Below, piece after piece: positions 52,037-60,668 of a stretch of DNA of 64,000 nucleotides (positions are counted from its first letter, which is position 1; every line of letters starts with the position of its first letter). The notes beneath the pieces were generated by a model that saw only the letters and a list, made by a program, of their open reading frames with translations, made no database searches and had not been told where the DNA came from. Made by a program: the position numbers and the translations under genes. The DNA comes from Flavobacterium quisquiliarum (GTDB lineage: Bacteria; Bacteroidota; Bacteroidia; Flavobacteriales; Flavobacteriaceae), in NCBI RefSeq assembly GCF_019308285.1, contig NZ_WWEM01000012.1:186001-250000 (forward strand), given 5' to 3'.

Positions 52037-53578
52037 ATGCAATTAAAAAATACTCTCCTCCTACTTGCTTGTTTTCTTTCGCATTGCCTCTGTTATCCAC
52101 AGCAGTCATTCGAAAGTATTTATACCGAAACCTATCAGATTTTGTTAAGTTCAAATCCGAAAAAAGCTTTGAGTAATACTGATTATCTCTATACACTCGC
52201 AAAAAACAACACTGACAGAATAAAAACGCGTATGCTGAAGGCGCATCTTTTGTATCAATACGGAATTAATAATGAAGCAATTAATGCATTAAAACAAGCC
52301 GATAGTTTGGCTTTGCTGGATAAAGATTATGCTTTTCAGGCTAAAATTTATGGCTTTATGGCTTCGCTTTACCGTGAAAGCGAGATTTATGACATTGGGA
52401 AAACATATCTGAACAAAGCCGTTACGATTAGTAAAAAAATCAAGGACGAAAGTGAAATGTTTCGTTTTCAAGGAAATTTATCTCAGGAGCTTGCTTGTTA
52501 TGAACTGCTGGAATCTAATTATTCTAAAGCTATTTTACATCTAAAAAAAGGAATTCAATTATTTGAAAAGGCAGCTTCTGTAAGCGATAAAAATTATCAA
52601 ATTGCAATTAACGATGAACTTATTGCCCGTAACTATCTTGAACTGCATAAAGCGGACTCTGCTTTATACCATTACGAAAAAGCTGAAAAAGAACTACAAG
52701 AATCTTTGTCTCAAGACAGTCCTTTAAAAGGTTTTATTTATAATGGTTTAGCAAATGTCTATGTTTCAACGAAAGACTACAAAAAAGCTTTATTGAATTA
52801 TAAAAAAGCGGAAGAAATTGCCGAAAAATCGGATTACTCTGCCTTAAAACAAGAGGTTTATAATTCGTTAATGGAATTCTACAAAAAGACCGATTCCAAA
52901 AAATACATCACTTACAATGAAAAAAATCTAAAACTGGCAAAAGCTGACAATGACAATAAAAAGGTAATTGCAGATGATTTAATTCGTTCCATCCGAAAAA
53001 ACCATTTGGACAGTCAGTCTAAATATCAAAAACACAAACTTATCATTTTAGGTATTTGTGCTTCTTCCATTTTAACTACCATCGCATTATATATCTACAA
53101 AAGAAAACAGGATCATAAAAAAATAAAAGCTTTTATCGAAAATAACAAAGTTGCTTTTAAAGAAGAAACAGAACCCGAAATAAAGAAAGATGCTTCCAAA
53201 GAATACATGTCTGAGGCAACTGAAAATGCAATTCTGGAAAAACTAAACGAATTTGAAAATTCCCTTTTTTATCTCAATAAAACCTTATCGCTCAATTCTG
53301 TGGCTTCAGAATTAAATATCAACCACCGTTATTTGTCTTATGTTATCAATAAACATAAATCAAAAGATTTTGCGGGATATATTAATGAGTTAAAAATCAA
53401 TTATATCGTCGATTGCTTAAAAAACGATCCGAGTTATTTAAAATATAAAATAAGTTATCTGGCCGATCAAGCTGGTTTTGCTTCGCACACTCGATTTACT
53501 ATTACTTTCAAAAAAATTACAGGCGTTTCTCCTTTGGCTTTTATTACCTATCTTCAAAATAATAACGATGTGGCATAA
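52037..53578 (+). CDS. Membrane TPR/AraC-type regulator
   Basis: The 513-residue protein has a signal or first membrane segment (1-22), a periplasmic array of TPR-like helical repeats (about 30-320, for example YNGLANVYVSTKDYKKALLNYKKAEEIAEK) and a membrane helix (about 336-353, LIILGICASSILTTIALYIY). A cytoplasmic AraC DNA-binding domain follows (about 405-508, LNSVASELNINHRYLSYVINKHKSKDFAGYINELKI, ISYLADQAGFASHTRFTITFKKITGVSPLAF). This one-component membrane regulator type is common in flavobacteria. It lies upstream of the sigma-FecR-SusC locus on the same strand and may add a second control on it. Confidence 0.9.
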   Translation: MQLKNTLLLLACFLSHCLCYPQQSFESIYTETYQILLSSNPKKALSNTDYLYTLAKNNTDRIKTRMLKAHLLYQYGINNEAINALKQADSLALLDKDYAFQAKIYGFMASLYRESEIYDIGKTYLNKAVTISKKIKDESEMFRFQGNLSQELACYELLESNYSKAILHLKKGIQLFEKAASVSDKNYQIAINDELIARNYLELHKADSALYHYEKAEKELQESLSQDSPLKGFIYNGLANVYVSTKDYKKALLNYKKAEEIAEKSDYSALKQEVYNSLMEFYKKTDSKKYITYNEKNLKLAKADNDNKKVIADDLIRSIRKNHLDSQSKYQKHKLIILGICASSILTTIALYIYKRKQDHKKIKAFIENNKVAFKEETEPEIKKDASKEYMSEATENAILEKLNEFENSLFYLNKTLSLNSVASELNINHRYLSYVINKHKSKDFAGYINELKINYIVDCLKNDPSYLKYKISYLADQAGFASHTRFTITFKKITGVSPLAFITYLQNNNDVA

Positions 53579-53833
53579 ACGTTTACAATTTTGAATTTTA
53601 TTAATCATTAGCTTAAAGAGATTGAATGAGTTAAACTGTTTTTTCAGTTTATTTTTACTTTGCAGTAATGTTAAGAAAAAGATTATTTCTACAAAAGAGC
53701 TCTTTCATTTCAAGCAAATATCAACACAATTCTTTCAAACTCATTTTAACAAAATTATCGCCATTATTTTGACCAAAATCTTCAAAATGATGCGAAATAT
53801 TCGAAATATTATTCAATCAACTGATAAAAGTTA

Positions 53834-53841
53834 TAGATTTG
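53834..53841 (+). promoter_or_regulatory. Candidate -7 element of the ECF sigma gene at 53872
   Basis: TAGATTTG matches TAnnTTTG, 30 bases before the ATG. No clear -33 element is visible. Confidence 0.45.
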
Positions 53842-53871
53842 CCCAAAAACAATAGCAATTTTATTCCTTAA

Positions 53872-54417
53872 ATGGAGAATACCACATCAGATATTTTATT
53901 ATGGCAGCAGATCAAAAAAGGTGACATTACCGCCTTTGAGAAGCTGTATGATAGCTACGCTGATGTTTTACTTACTTTTGCTTTACAATATACTAACGAA
54001 ACTTCTATCGCTAAAGATGCGATTCACGACGTGTTTTTAGACATTTACAAATACCGAAGCGGTCTTGCCGAAAATGTCAATGTAAAATCGTATTTGTTTA
54101 AAATCACACAGCGAAATGTTTTAAAAAAACATAAAGCCACTCAAAAAACATTTTCTTTAAGTACTGACTATGATTCGGTTATATTAAAAGAACTTTCTTT
54201 TGAAGACACTTTAATCGAAGAAGAAAACCATCAAGCGCTGAACTCCAGACTGGCTTTTGCAATGGAAGAACTTACCGATAAACAGCGTAAAGCTTTATTC
54301 TACAGATTTAACGAAGACAAACCTTATGAAGAAATTGCTTCTATTTTAGACATTTCTATTGAGTCTTGCAGAACACTGATATACAGGTGTTTGAAAGAAC
54401 TTCGAAAAAAACTTTAA
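53872..54417 (+). CDS. ECF (FecI-like) RNA polymerase sigma factor
   Basis: A 181-residue sigma factor with region 2 at about 20-90 (AFEKLYDSYADVLLTFALQYT, KDAIHDVFLDIYKYR, VKSYLFKITQRNVLKKH) and region 4 at about 130-178 (ELTDKQRKALFYRFNEDKPYEEIASILDISIESCRTLIYRCLKELRKKL). It heads the locus sigma-FecR-SusC-SusD-thioredoxin protein-S9 peptidase and should activate SusC transcription when FecR is signalled. Confidence 0.94.
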   Translation: MENTTSDILLWQQIKKGDITAFEKLYDSYADVLLTFALQYTNETSIAKDAIHDVFLDIYKYRSGLAENVNVKSYLFKITQRNVLKKHKATQKTFSLSTDYDSVILKELSFEDTLIEEENHQALNSRLAFAMEELTDKQRKALFYRFNEDKPYEEIASILDISIESCRTLIYRCLKELRKKL

Positions 54418-54492
54418 AAAAAGGTTATTTTTTATGTCTATGTTTTACAAGAGTCGTTCTCTTAGTATTATATACCCCATAAAAACATCGCC

Positions 54493-55545
54493 TTGCAAAT
54501 TAATTTTAATAAAATATCAAACGACGAAAAAGATTCTTTAAAGAATCAAATTCGTCATGGACTAATCGAGCTGGAACAAAAAGAAACCAGACGCAGGAAA
54601 AAGAAAAGATTAATCGCCTTTTCTGCTGCTGCGAGCGTGGCACTTTTAGCTGGATTGTTTCTGAACCGAACTCCAGTAAGCAAACCTAAAACAGATTTAG
54701 AGCTCTTTGCTGAAAAAGGAGCAACAACTGAATCTAATGAAGACTTAGAGGATATCTCTCTTGTCCTGCAAGATCAGAAGACTATTGCTGTACAAGACAG
54801 CTCAATCATTAGTTATGGAAAAAATGGCAAAAAAGTTACGGTTGGAGAACTGGCTATCAATACCAACTCCAACAGCGCTTCTTTTAATACGGTTAGAGTT
54901 CCTTACGGAAAAAGAACGCAAATCGTTTTAACCGACGGAACAACCGTTTGGCTGAATTCAGGTTCATCTTTAATTTATCCAACTCAATTTGACGGATCGA
55001 TTCGTGAAGTGTATTTAACTGGTGAAGCGGCTTTTGATGTCGCACATAACAAAGCCAAGCCTTTTTTCGTAAAGACAAAAGAATGTAATGTCCGTGTACT
55101 TGGAACAGTTTTCAATGTGAGTTCCTATCCTGAAGATGAAACGATTCAAACTGCTTTATTGCAAGGAAAAGTCCGAATTACATACAACAAAAAAGGATTG
55201 TTAAGCAACAAAGAAATTCAGGAAGACTTAACACCTGGAATGATTGCTACAATCAACAAAGATCAAAAACAGCTTAAAGTAGAACGAAAAGATGTGGCTT
55301 CAATATTGTCTTGGAGAGAAGGTTATTTTACTTTCAAAAGTCAGTCTTTGAATACCATTTTAGGGAAACTTTCAAAATATTATAAAATTGAATTTATAAA
55401 AGGAGAAAATTTAAATCTTGACGCCAATTACTCCGGCTCATTTGCTTTAAATGAAAACCTGAATTCACTGGCTAGTACTTTAGCGAGTATTACCAACAAC
55501 AACTGTACTGTTAACGCAAACCAAAGAACTATTACAATTAAATAA
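54493..55545 (+). CDS. FecR-family anti-sigma factor, TTG start
   Basis: The 350-residue protein starts at TTG 54493; ATGs at 54434 and 54440 are out of frame and no suitable downstream ATG exists. It has a cytoplasmic N-terminal sigma-binding region (1-40), a membrane helix (about 41-58, RLIAFSAAASVALLAGLFL), a periplasmic FecR domain (about 135-230, VPYGKRTQIVLTDGTTVWLNSGSSLIYPTQF) and a C-terminal DUF4974 domain (about 275-350). A weak start codon on the anti-sigma relative to its sigma may set the stoichiometry. It is followed by SusC 3, whose STN domain is its expected signal source. Confidence 0.92.
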   Translation: MQINFNKISNDEKDSLKNQIRHGLIELEQKETRRRKKKRLIAFSAAASVALLAGLFLNRTPVSKPKTDLELFAEKGATTESNEDLEDISLVLQDQKTIAVQDSSIISYGKNGKKVTVGELAINTNSNSASFNTVRVPYGKRTQIVLTDGTTVWLNSGSSLIYPTQFDGSIREVYLTGEAAFDVAHNKAKPFFVKTKECNVRVLGTVFNVSSYPEDETIQTALLQGKVRITYNKKGLLSNKEIQEDLTPGMIATINKDQKQLKVERKDVASILSWREGYFTFKSQSLNTILGKLSKYYKIEFIKGENLNLDANYSGSFALNENLNSLASTLASITNNNCTVNANQRTITIK

Positions 55546-55629
55546 ATAAAAAAATCAATTCTAAAACCACCAAAGCCTATGATATAAGACCAGAAATAAA
55601 CATATCAACCTTATTTGTAAAAACTAACC

Positions 55630-55708
55630 AAAAAAAAACCAAAAGATGTTGGAACCATCTTTTGGCATTGTAGAACTGTAGTCAACGCTAATTGACTATC
55701 TCTTAAAT
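55630..55708 (-). ncRNA. Predicted cis-antisense sRNA in the fecR-susC gap (DonS-like)
   Basis: On the minus strand an intrinsic terminator is seen: stem CCAAAAGATG/CATCTTTTGG (55656-55665 with 55639-55648), 7-base loop, then nine T (55638-55630). No minus-strand gene needs it. A minus-strand promoter candidate (55715-55744) would start an RNA of about 78 nt covering the susC 5' leader. Arrangement, hairpin size and loop length match the locus at 21161-21246. The terminator is direct observation; transcript and repression are inferred from the DonS precedent. Confidence 0.62.
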
Positions 55709-55714
55709 TCAAAA

Positions 55715-55744
55715 CAAAATTATGAATAAAAAACATAATTCAGA
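55715..55744 (-). promoter_or_regulatory. Candidate antisense promoter opposite the susC 3 start
   Basis: Minus-strand TAATTTTG (55722-55715) is a full match to TAnnTTTG. TCTG lies 18 bases upstream (55744-55741), one mismatch from the -33 TTTG. The first T is opposite the A of the SusC ATG, the same geometry and spacer as at 21125-21154. Confidence 0.5.
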
Positions 55745-58700
55745 AAAGTATTTTTCTGGACGATACCACTATTACCTATATCTGCTGCTTATGAGATCTG
55801 TTACTGCATTTATCTGGATAAGTATGTGTAGTTTATATGCGAACCCTTCTTTAGGACAAAATAAAATACATGTTCGTTTCAAGAACACGCCACTAACCGA
55901 GGTATTTTCTACTTTAGAAAAACAGACTAACTATGTCTTCTTCTATAATGATGATGTGCTAAAATCGGCCAATACTATTACATTGGACAAAGACGCAACA
56001 TTGGAAGAAATCTTAAATAATGCTTTAAGAAGCAACAATTTAACCTTTGATATTATTGATAAACAAGTTGTTGTAAAAAGAAATAAAAAGAAAGCAGAAC
56101 AGCTGGAATATGACTTAACTGGTAAAGTTACTGATAAAAAAGGCTTACCGCTTATTGGTGTAAACGTAATTCTAAAAGGCAAACAATCTTGGGATATCAC
56201 CAGAAAAGAAGGTGAATATCGAATGAGGGTTTCTCCTTACGATACTATCGTTTTCAGCTCTTTAGGTTTTAAAACTGTTACGGTTCCTGTTAATAATAAA
56301 CGAATTATAGATGCAGTACTTGTACCAGATGTTATGGAATTACATACTGTAGAGATTGCAGTATCAAATGGTTATACTGAAATTCCGAAAGAAAGAGTTA
56401 CTGGTGCTATTGGGGTAATGACCGCAAAAGAACTTGCGGAAGTTCCAACAGTTGACATTCAGTCAAGATTGGAAGGAAAACTGGCTGGTGTAAATGTTGA
56501 TCCAAGAACAGGTTCTATCAGTGTTAGAGGAACTAATAGTTATAGCGGAACAGGGCAGCCATTAATCGTTATTGATGGTTTTCCACAATCAAGAGAAGAT
56601 TTTGCTTTTTCTAAAAGAGGAGTGCCAGGATCTTCTATTTTAAGTTTTCTTAATCCAGATGATGTAGAGAGTATAACCGTTTTAAAAGATGCCGCTGCAA
56701 GTTCAATTTGGGGATCTATGGCTGCTAATGGTGTTATTGTAATTACAACCAAAAAAGGCAAAAAAGGAGAACCAACAATAAGCTTCAATACGACTACAAG
56801 CATTGGAGAAAAAATAGATTTGGGAAAACTGCGTGTTATGAATACGGCCCAATATATTGATTATGAAAAAGACCTTGTGAATGGTGGATTCGTTGCTGAT
56901 AACATTTCGAACTGGCAGGCTCTTAATCCAAGTGCCGCGCAGGAAATTATGTTTAGACAAAAAAGAGGCGAAATTTCGATAGCGCAAAGAGATCAGTTAT
57001 TAGCCCAACTTGGACAAAATGATAACTTAGGACAGATAAACAAATATTTACTTCGAAATTCAGTTACAACACAATACGATTTATCTATAAATGGCGGAAA
57101 TGAAAAAAGCACTTACTATTTATCTTTAGGATACAATAAAGATCATGCTGCCATGAGAGGAAATGATTCTCAATCTTACAATATCACGTTAAATAACTCT
57201 TTTCAGCTTAAAAGCTTTTTAAAATTAAATACAGGAGTCAATTATGTTCCAACATCGTATCAAACCAATACAGTTGCAAACGAAGCTTTGTCAAATGTAT
57301 CGGCTACGGCTTTGCGTCCGTATGATATGATCGCTGATGAAAACGGAAATGGAATTAACCGTTATTTCCTTTTCAGACCTGAAGTTTCAAAAGGATTTGA
57401 AGCAAAAGGATATTTACCTTGGTCTTACAATTATTTAGATGAATTAAATTATTCTAATGTGATAACCAAAGGAGCTAACATTAGATTAAATGCGAGTTTA
57501 ACAGCAACAGTTACAGATTGGTTAAATTTTGAAGCATCAGGAATGTATACTTCTATTACAAATAAGACCAAATCTTTAAGTGAACTGGATAGTTATTTTA
57601 CTCGAAACATGATTAACCAGGCAACATCTGTTAATACAGCTGGGAAATTAGTTTATGGTATACCGCTGGGTTCTTATTTATACAACACGAACATTAACAA
57701 TGATACTCAGAGTATGCGTTTTCAAATGAATATCAATAAGAATTTAAATGAAAACAACAGCTTACACTTCTTAGCAGGTACAGAAATTAGAGAAGAACGC
57801 AGAGAAGGCTCAAGCCAAAGATACTACGGTTATAATGTAGATACTAATTCAGGTCAATCTGTAAATCCTACCGTTTATTACAATACGGTTTATGGATGGC
57901 AGAGCATTATTGGAACTTCTGACAATAGCATCAGTAAATCAAGAAACCGTTATTTGTCCTACTATGGGCTGGGTTCTTATGATTTTATGAACCGCTACCA
58001 TGTTTCAGGAAGTGTCCGCTTTGATGATACTAACTTAGTGGGAGCTTCTAAAAAAAATAGAGCATTGCCACTTTGGTCTGTAGGAGGTAAATGGGATATG
58101 AATAAAGAATTTTTCTTAAGAGATGTAAACTGGTTAAGCAATTTAGCTTTTAGAATTACTTATGGTAAGGCAGGAGTTTCTCCTAGTGGTGGTTTCGGAA
58201 GCCAAAGCCCTGTAATCAGCATTGGATCTGTCGATTTTAATACGCAGTTACCAACAGGATCTATCAGCATACCTCAAAATCCTGAAATTAAATGGGAGAC
58301 AACATCAACATTCAATTACGCTTTAGATTACGGTTTTTTCAATAATCGTTTACGAGGAAGTGTTGATTTTTATTATAAAAAAACAGAAGATATTTTAGTA
58401 AATCTTCCTTTTAATCCAACTTATGGCTGGTCTTTCGTAAATTACAATACAGGTACCTTAAAAGGACATGGAGTAGATTTATCTCTTTCAGGAACTATTA
58501 TAAACACTGCTTTTAAATGGAATAGCACTTTTAATTTCTCTTATAATACTAATGAAGTTACAGACTCTCGTTTTAAGGCGACTACTACTAACCAATATCT
58601 ATCTGGTGTAACAACCGAAGGTAAGCCTATCGGATATGTTTACGCTTATAATTGGGCAGGTTTAGATAATACTGGTCAATCTACTGTATATAAAAAAGAC

Positions 58701-59282
58701 GGAACAATTGTGAATTCAACTCAAGGAATTGCATCGATTGATAAAGAAGATTTAAAGTATATGGGAACTACTTTTGCTCCTTATTTTGGAGGACTTATGA
58801 ATGATTTCTCTTTTAAAAATTTCAGATTAGGAGTTCAGATTACCTATTATGCAGGACATGTATTTAGAAATACTGTCTTACAAAATTATCCTTCTTATTC
58901 TGGAGTGCAATATGGAGCTGTCGCAAAAGACGAACTGGTAGCAGACAGATGGAGACAAGCTGGAGACGAAGCTTTTACAAACGTTCCTGGTCTTACCAAT
59001 ATCAGCTTTAACAGTTTGAACCGTTACCAAATGGCAGATATTAATGTACTACCTGCTGATAACGTAAGATTACAGCAAGTTTCATTAGGATACAATGTCC
59101 CTTCAGAGTGGTTGCAAAAAACTTTTATTAAGTCGTTAAGTTTCAATTTTGCAGCGAGAAATTTAGGATTGCTATGGGTTAAAAATGATTTAGGAATCGA
59201 TCCTCAATACCTGTCAAACAATAACTATAATACGCTTCCACCGCAGCGTAATTACTCTTTACAGTTTAATTGCAGTTTTTAA
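55722..59282 (+). CDS. SusC-family TonB-dependent transporter with STN signalling domain
   Basis: A 1186-residue transporter. After a long signal region (1-46, ending SLGQ) come an STN domain (about 50-100, HVRFKNTPLTEVFSTLEKQTNYVFFYNDD) and a carboxypeptidase-like domain (about 125-205, LTGKVTDKKGLPLIGVNVILKGK). The plug has VSNGYTEIPKERVTGAIGVM and DDVESITVLKDAAASSIWGSMAANGVIVITTKKG, followed by the barrel ending SLQFNCSF. The STN domain signals to the FecR encoded just upstream. The downstream peptidase and thioredoxin-domain genes suggest peptides as the imported nutrient. Confidence 0.95.
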   Translation: MNKKHNSEKYFSGRYHYYLYLLLMRSVTAFIWISMCSLYANPSLGQNKIHVRFKNTPLTEVFSTLEKQTNYVFFYNDDVLKSANTITLDKDATLEEILNNALRSNNLTFDIIDKQVVVKRNKKKAEQLEYDLTGKVTDKKGLPLIGVNVILKGKQSWDITRKEGEYRMRVSPYDTIVFSSLGFKTVTVPVNNKRIIDAVLVPDVMELHTVEIAVSNGYTEIPKERVTGAIGVMTAKELAEVPTVDIQSRLEGKLAGVNVDPRTGSISVRGTNSYSGTGQPLIVIDGFPQSREDFAFSKRGVPGSSILSFLNPDDVESITVLKDAAASSIWGSMAANGVIVITTKKGKKGEPTISFNTTTSIGEKIDLGKLRVMNTAQYIDYEKDLVNGGFVADNISNWQALNPSAAQEIMFRQKRGEISIAQRDQLLAQLGQNDNLGQINKYLLRNSVTTQYDLSINGGNEKSTYYLSLGYNKDHAAMRGNDSQSYNITLNNSFQLKSFLKLNTGVNYVPTSYQTNTVANEALSNVSATALRPYDMIADENGNGINRYFLFRPEVSKGFEAKGYLPWSYNYLDELNYSNVITKGANIRLNASLTATVTDWLNFEASGMYTSITNKTKSLSELDSYFTRNMINQATSVNTAGKLVYGIPLGSYLYNTNINNDTQSMRFQMNINKNLNENNSLHFLAGTEIREERREGSSQRYYGYNVDTNSGQSVNPTVYYNTVYGWQSIIGTSDNSISKSRNRYLSYYGLGSYDFMNRYHVSGSVRFDDTNLVGASKKNRALPLWSVGGKWDMNKEFFLRDVNWLSNLAFRITYGKAGVSPSGGFGSQSPVISIGSVDFNTQLPTGSISIPQNPEIKWETTSTFNYALDYGFFNNRLRGSVDFYYKKTEDILVNLPFNPTYGWSFVNYNTGTLKGHGVDLSLSGTIINTAFKWNSTFNFSYNTNEVTDSRFKATTTNQYLSGVTTEGKPIGYVYAYNWAGLDNTGQSTVYKKDGTIVNSTQGIASIDKEDLKYMGTTFAPYFGGLMNDFSFKNFRLGVQITYYAGHVFRNTVLQNYPSYSGVQYGAVAKDELVADRWRQAGDEAFTNVPGLTNISFNSLNRYQMADINVLPADNVRLQQVSLGYNVPSEWLQKTFIKSLSFNFAARNLGLLWVKNDLGIDPQYLSNNNYNTLPPQRNYSLQFNCSF

Positions 59283-59301
59283 TTTAAAAAAACAGATCAT
59301 T

Positions 59302-60657
59302 ATGAAATTTCTTAAATCCACATTATATATATTCCTTCCTTTACTTTTACTAAACTCATGTCGAGATTATGTTGAAGTGGAACAGGTTGGAAACAACAGA
59401 ATTTTAAAATATACTTCTGATTACAGAGCCATAGCCAATAATTATAATGATATAACTTCCTCTGGAGGAATTTATCTTATTGCTAATGCTGATGTTGAAT
59501 TTCCAACAACTTATCAAAACGGAGTTACTACTATTTGGGGCAACAGTTATACTTGGCAGGATAGAATCTATGATCCATCTCAAGGGGATTCAGACTGGAC
59601 AGGATTATACAAAGCCGTTTATTACAGTAACGTAATTCTGGATGGCGTAATGGGAAGTGAAAAAGGAACTGAAGCAGAAAAAAAAGAAATTTATGCTGAA
59701 GCCTTTGTACACAGAGCATTTGCTTATTTACAATTGGTAAATACTTATGGGCCACAGTTTGATCCAGCTTCTGCAAATTCAGAAAAAGCAGTGCCTTTGT
59801 TATTAAAACCAGAATTGTTTTCTTCTTTAGACAGAAACACAGTAGGTCAAGTTTACGATCAAATCATTTCTGATTTAAAAAGCGCTTTGGATAATGGCAT
59901 TCAGGATGACCCTCAGTTTAATGTGCTTCCTTCAAAAAGAGCCGTTTACGGATTACTTGCGAGAACTTATTTATTGATGGGACAATATCAATTGAGTCTT
60001 GAAAATGCAGAGAAAGCTTTACAGATGCAAAATGGTTTAATCGATTTTAAATCGTTAGCTACAGCATACAGCTATCCGGTTTTGATTCAGAATCCTGAAG
60101 TTATATTTTCAAAAACTTTGCTTTTAACTTATAACGGTGCGCCATTATCAACAGAACTTTTAAATAGTTTTGGAACAGATGATTTACGCTACAATTATTA
60201 TACTGCTCCGGGAACTTCCTTCTATCCTACTTATACAGGAAGAGGTTTCGGAGTTTATACTTACAGTTATACAAACGGAATTAATATTGGAGTTTCTGTA
60301 CCTGAAATGTATCTGATTGCAGCCGAATGTTATGCAAGATCTGGCAAAATTACAGAGGCAGTTAATTATCTAAATATTCTGAGAGCAAAACGTTTTAAAT
60401 CGGGAGCAGCTTACACTGTTACCGCAACAACAAACAAAGAAGCTCTGGATTTGGTTTTAGCCGAAAGAAGAAAAGAATTCATCGGAAGAGGTTTCCGCTG
60501 GTTTGATCAAAGACGATTAAATCTAGATCCAGCTTATAGAAAAACATATACTCGAGTTTTTAAAGGCCAAACCTATACTTTAGAACCAAACAGCGGTGGT
60601 TATGTATTCCCAATCAATCAAAATTATATCGATCTAAGCCCTGAATTAGGGAAATAA
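59302..60657 (+). CDS. SusD/RagB-family outer-membrane lipoprotein
   Basis: The 451-residue partner of SusC 3 has a lipoprotein signal (MKFLKSTLYIFLPLLLLNSC, Cys20). TPR-like helices are at about 130-170 (EIYAEAFVHRAFAYLQLVNTYGPQFDPASA). The C-terminal signature is at about 330-400 (GVSVPEMYLIAAECYARSGKITEAVNYLNILRAKR, VLAERRKEFIGRGFRWFDQRRLN). A 19-bp gap separates it from SusC and 11 bp from the thioredoxin-domain gene, so all are co-transcribed. Confidence 0.95.
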   Translation: MKFLKSTLYIFLPLLLLNSCRDYVEVEQVGNNRILKYTSDYRAIANNYNDITSSGGIYLIANADVEFPTTYQNGVTTIWGNSYTWQDRIYDPSQGDSDWTGLYKAVYYSNVILDGVMGSEKGTEAEKKEIYAEAFVHRAFAYLQLVNTYGPQFDPASANSEKAVPLLLKPELFSSLDRNTVGQVYDQIISDLKSALDNGIQDDPQFNVLPSKRAVYGLLARTYLLMGQYQLSLENAEKALQMQNGLIDFKSLATAYSYPVLIQNPEVIFSKTLLLTYNGAPLSTELLNSFGTDDLRYNYYTAPGTSFYPTYTGRGFGVYTYSYTNGINIGVSVPEMYLIAAECYARSGKITEAVNYLNILRAKRFKSGAAYTVTATTNKEALDLVLAERRKEFIGRGFRWFDQRRLNLDPAYRKTYTRVFKGQTYTLEPNSGGYVFPINQNYIDLSPELGK

Positions 60658-60668
60658 AAAAACGTACA

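Noticed and set aside
53622..53855. 77-codon frame between the TPR-AraC gene and the ECF sigma gene
   Set aside because: AT-rich composition, no domain, and the sigma gene promoter candidate lies inside it; most likely chance.
55639..55665. Hairpin read as a plus-strand terminator between fecR and susC
   Set aside because: There is no T-run on the plus strand; the T-run is only on the minus strand, so it was assigned to an antisense RNA.
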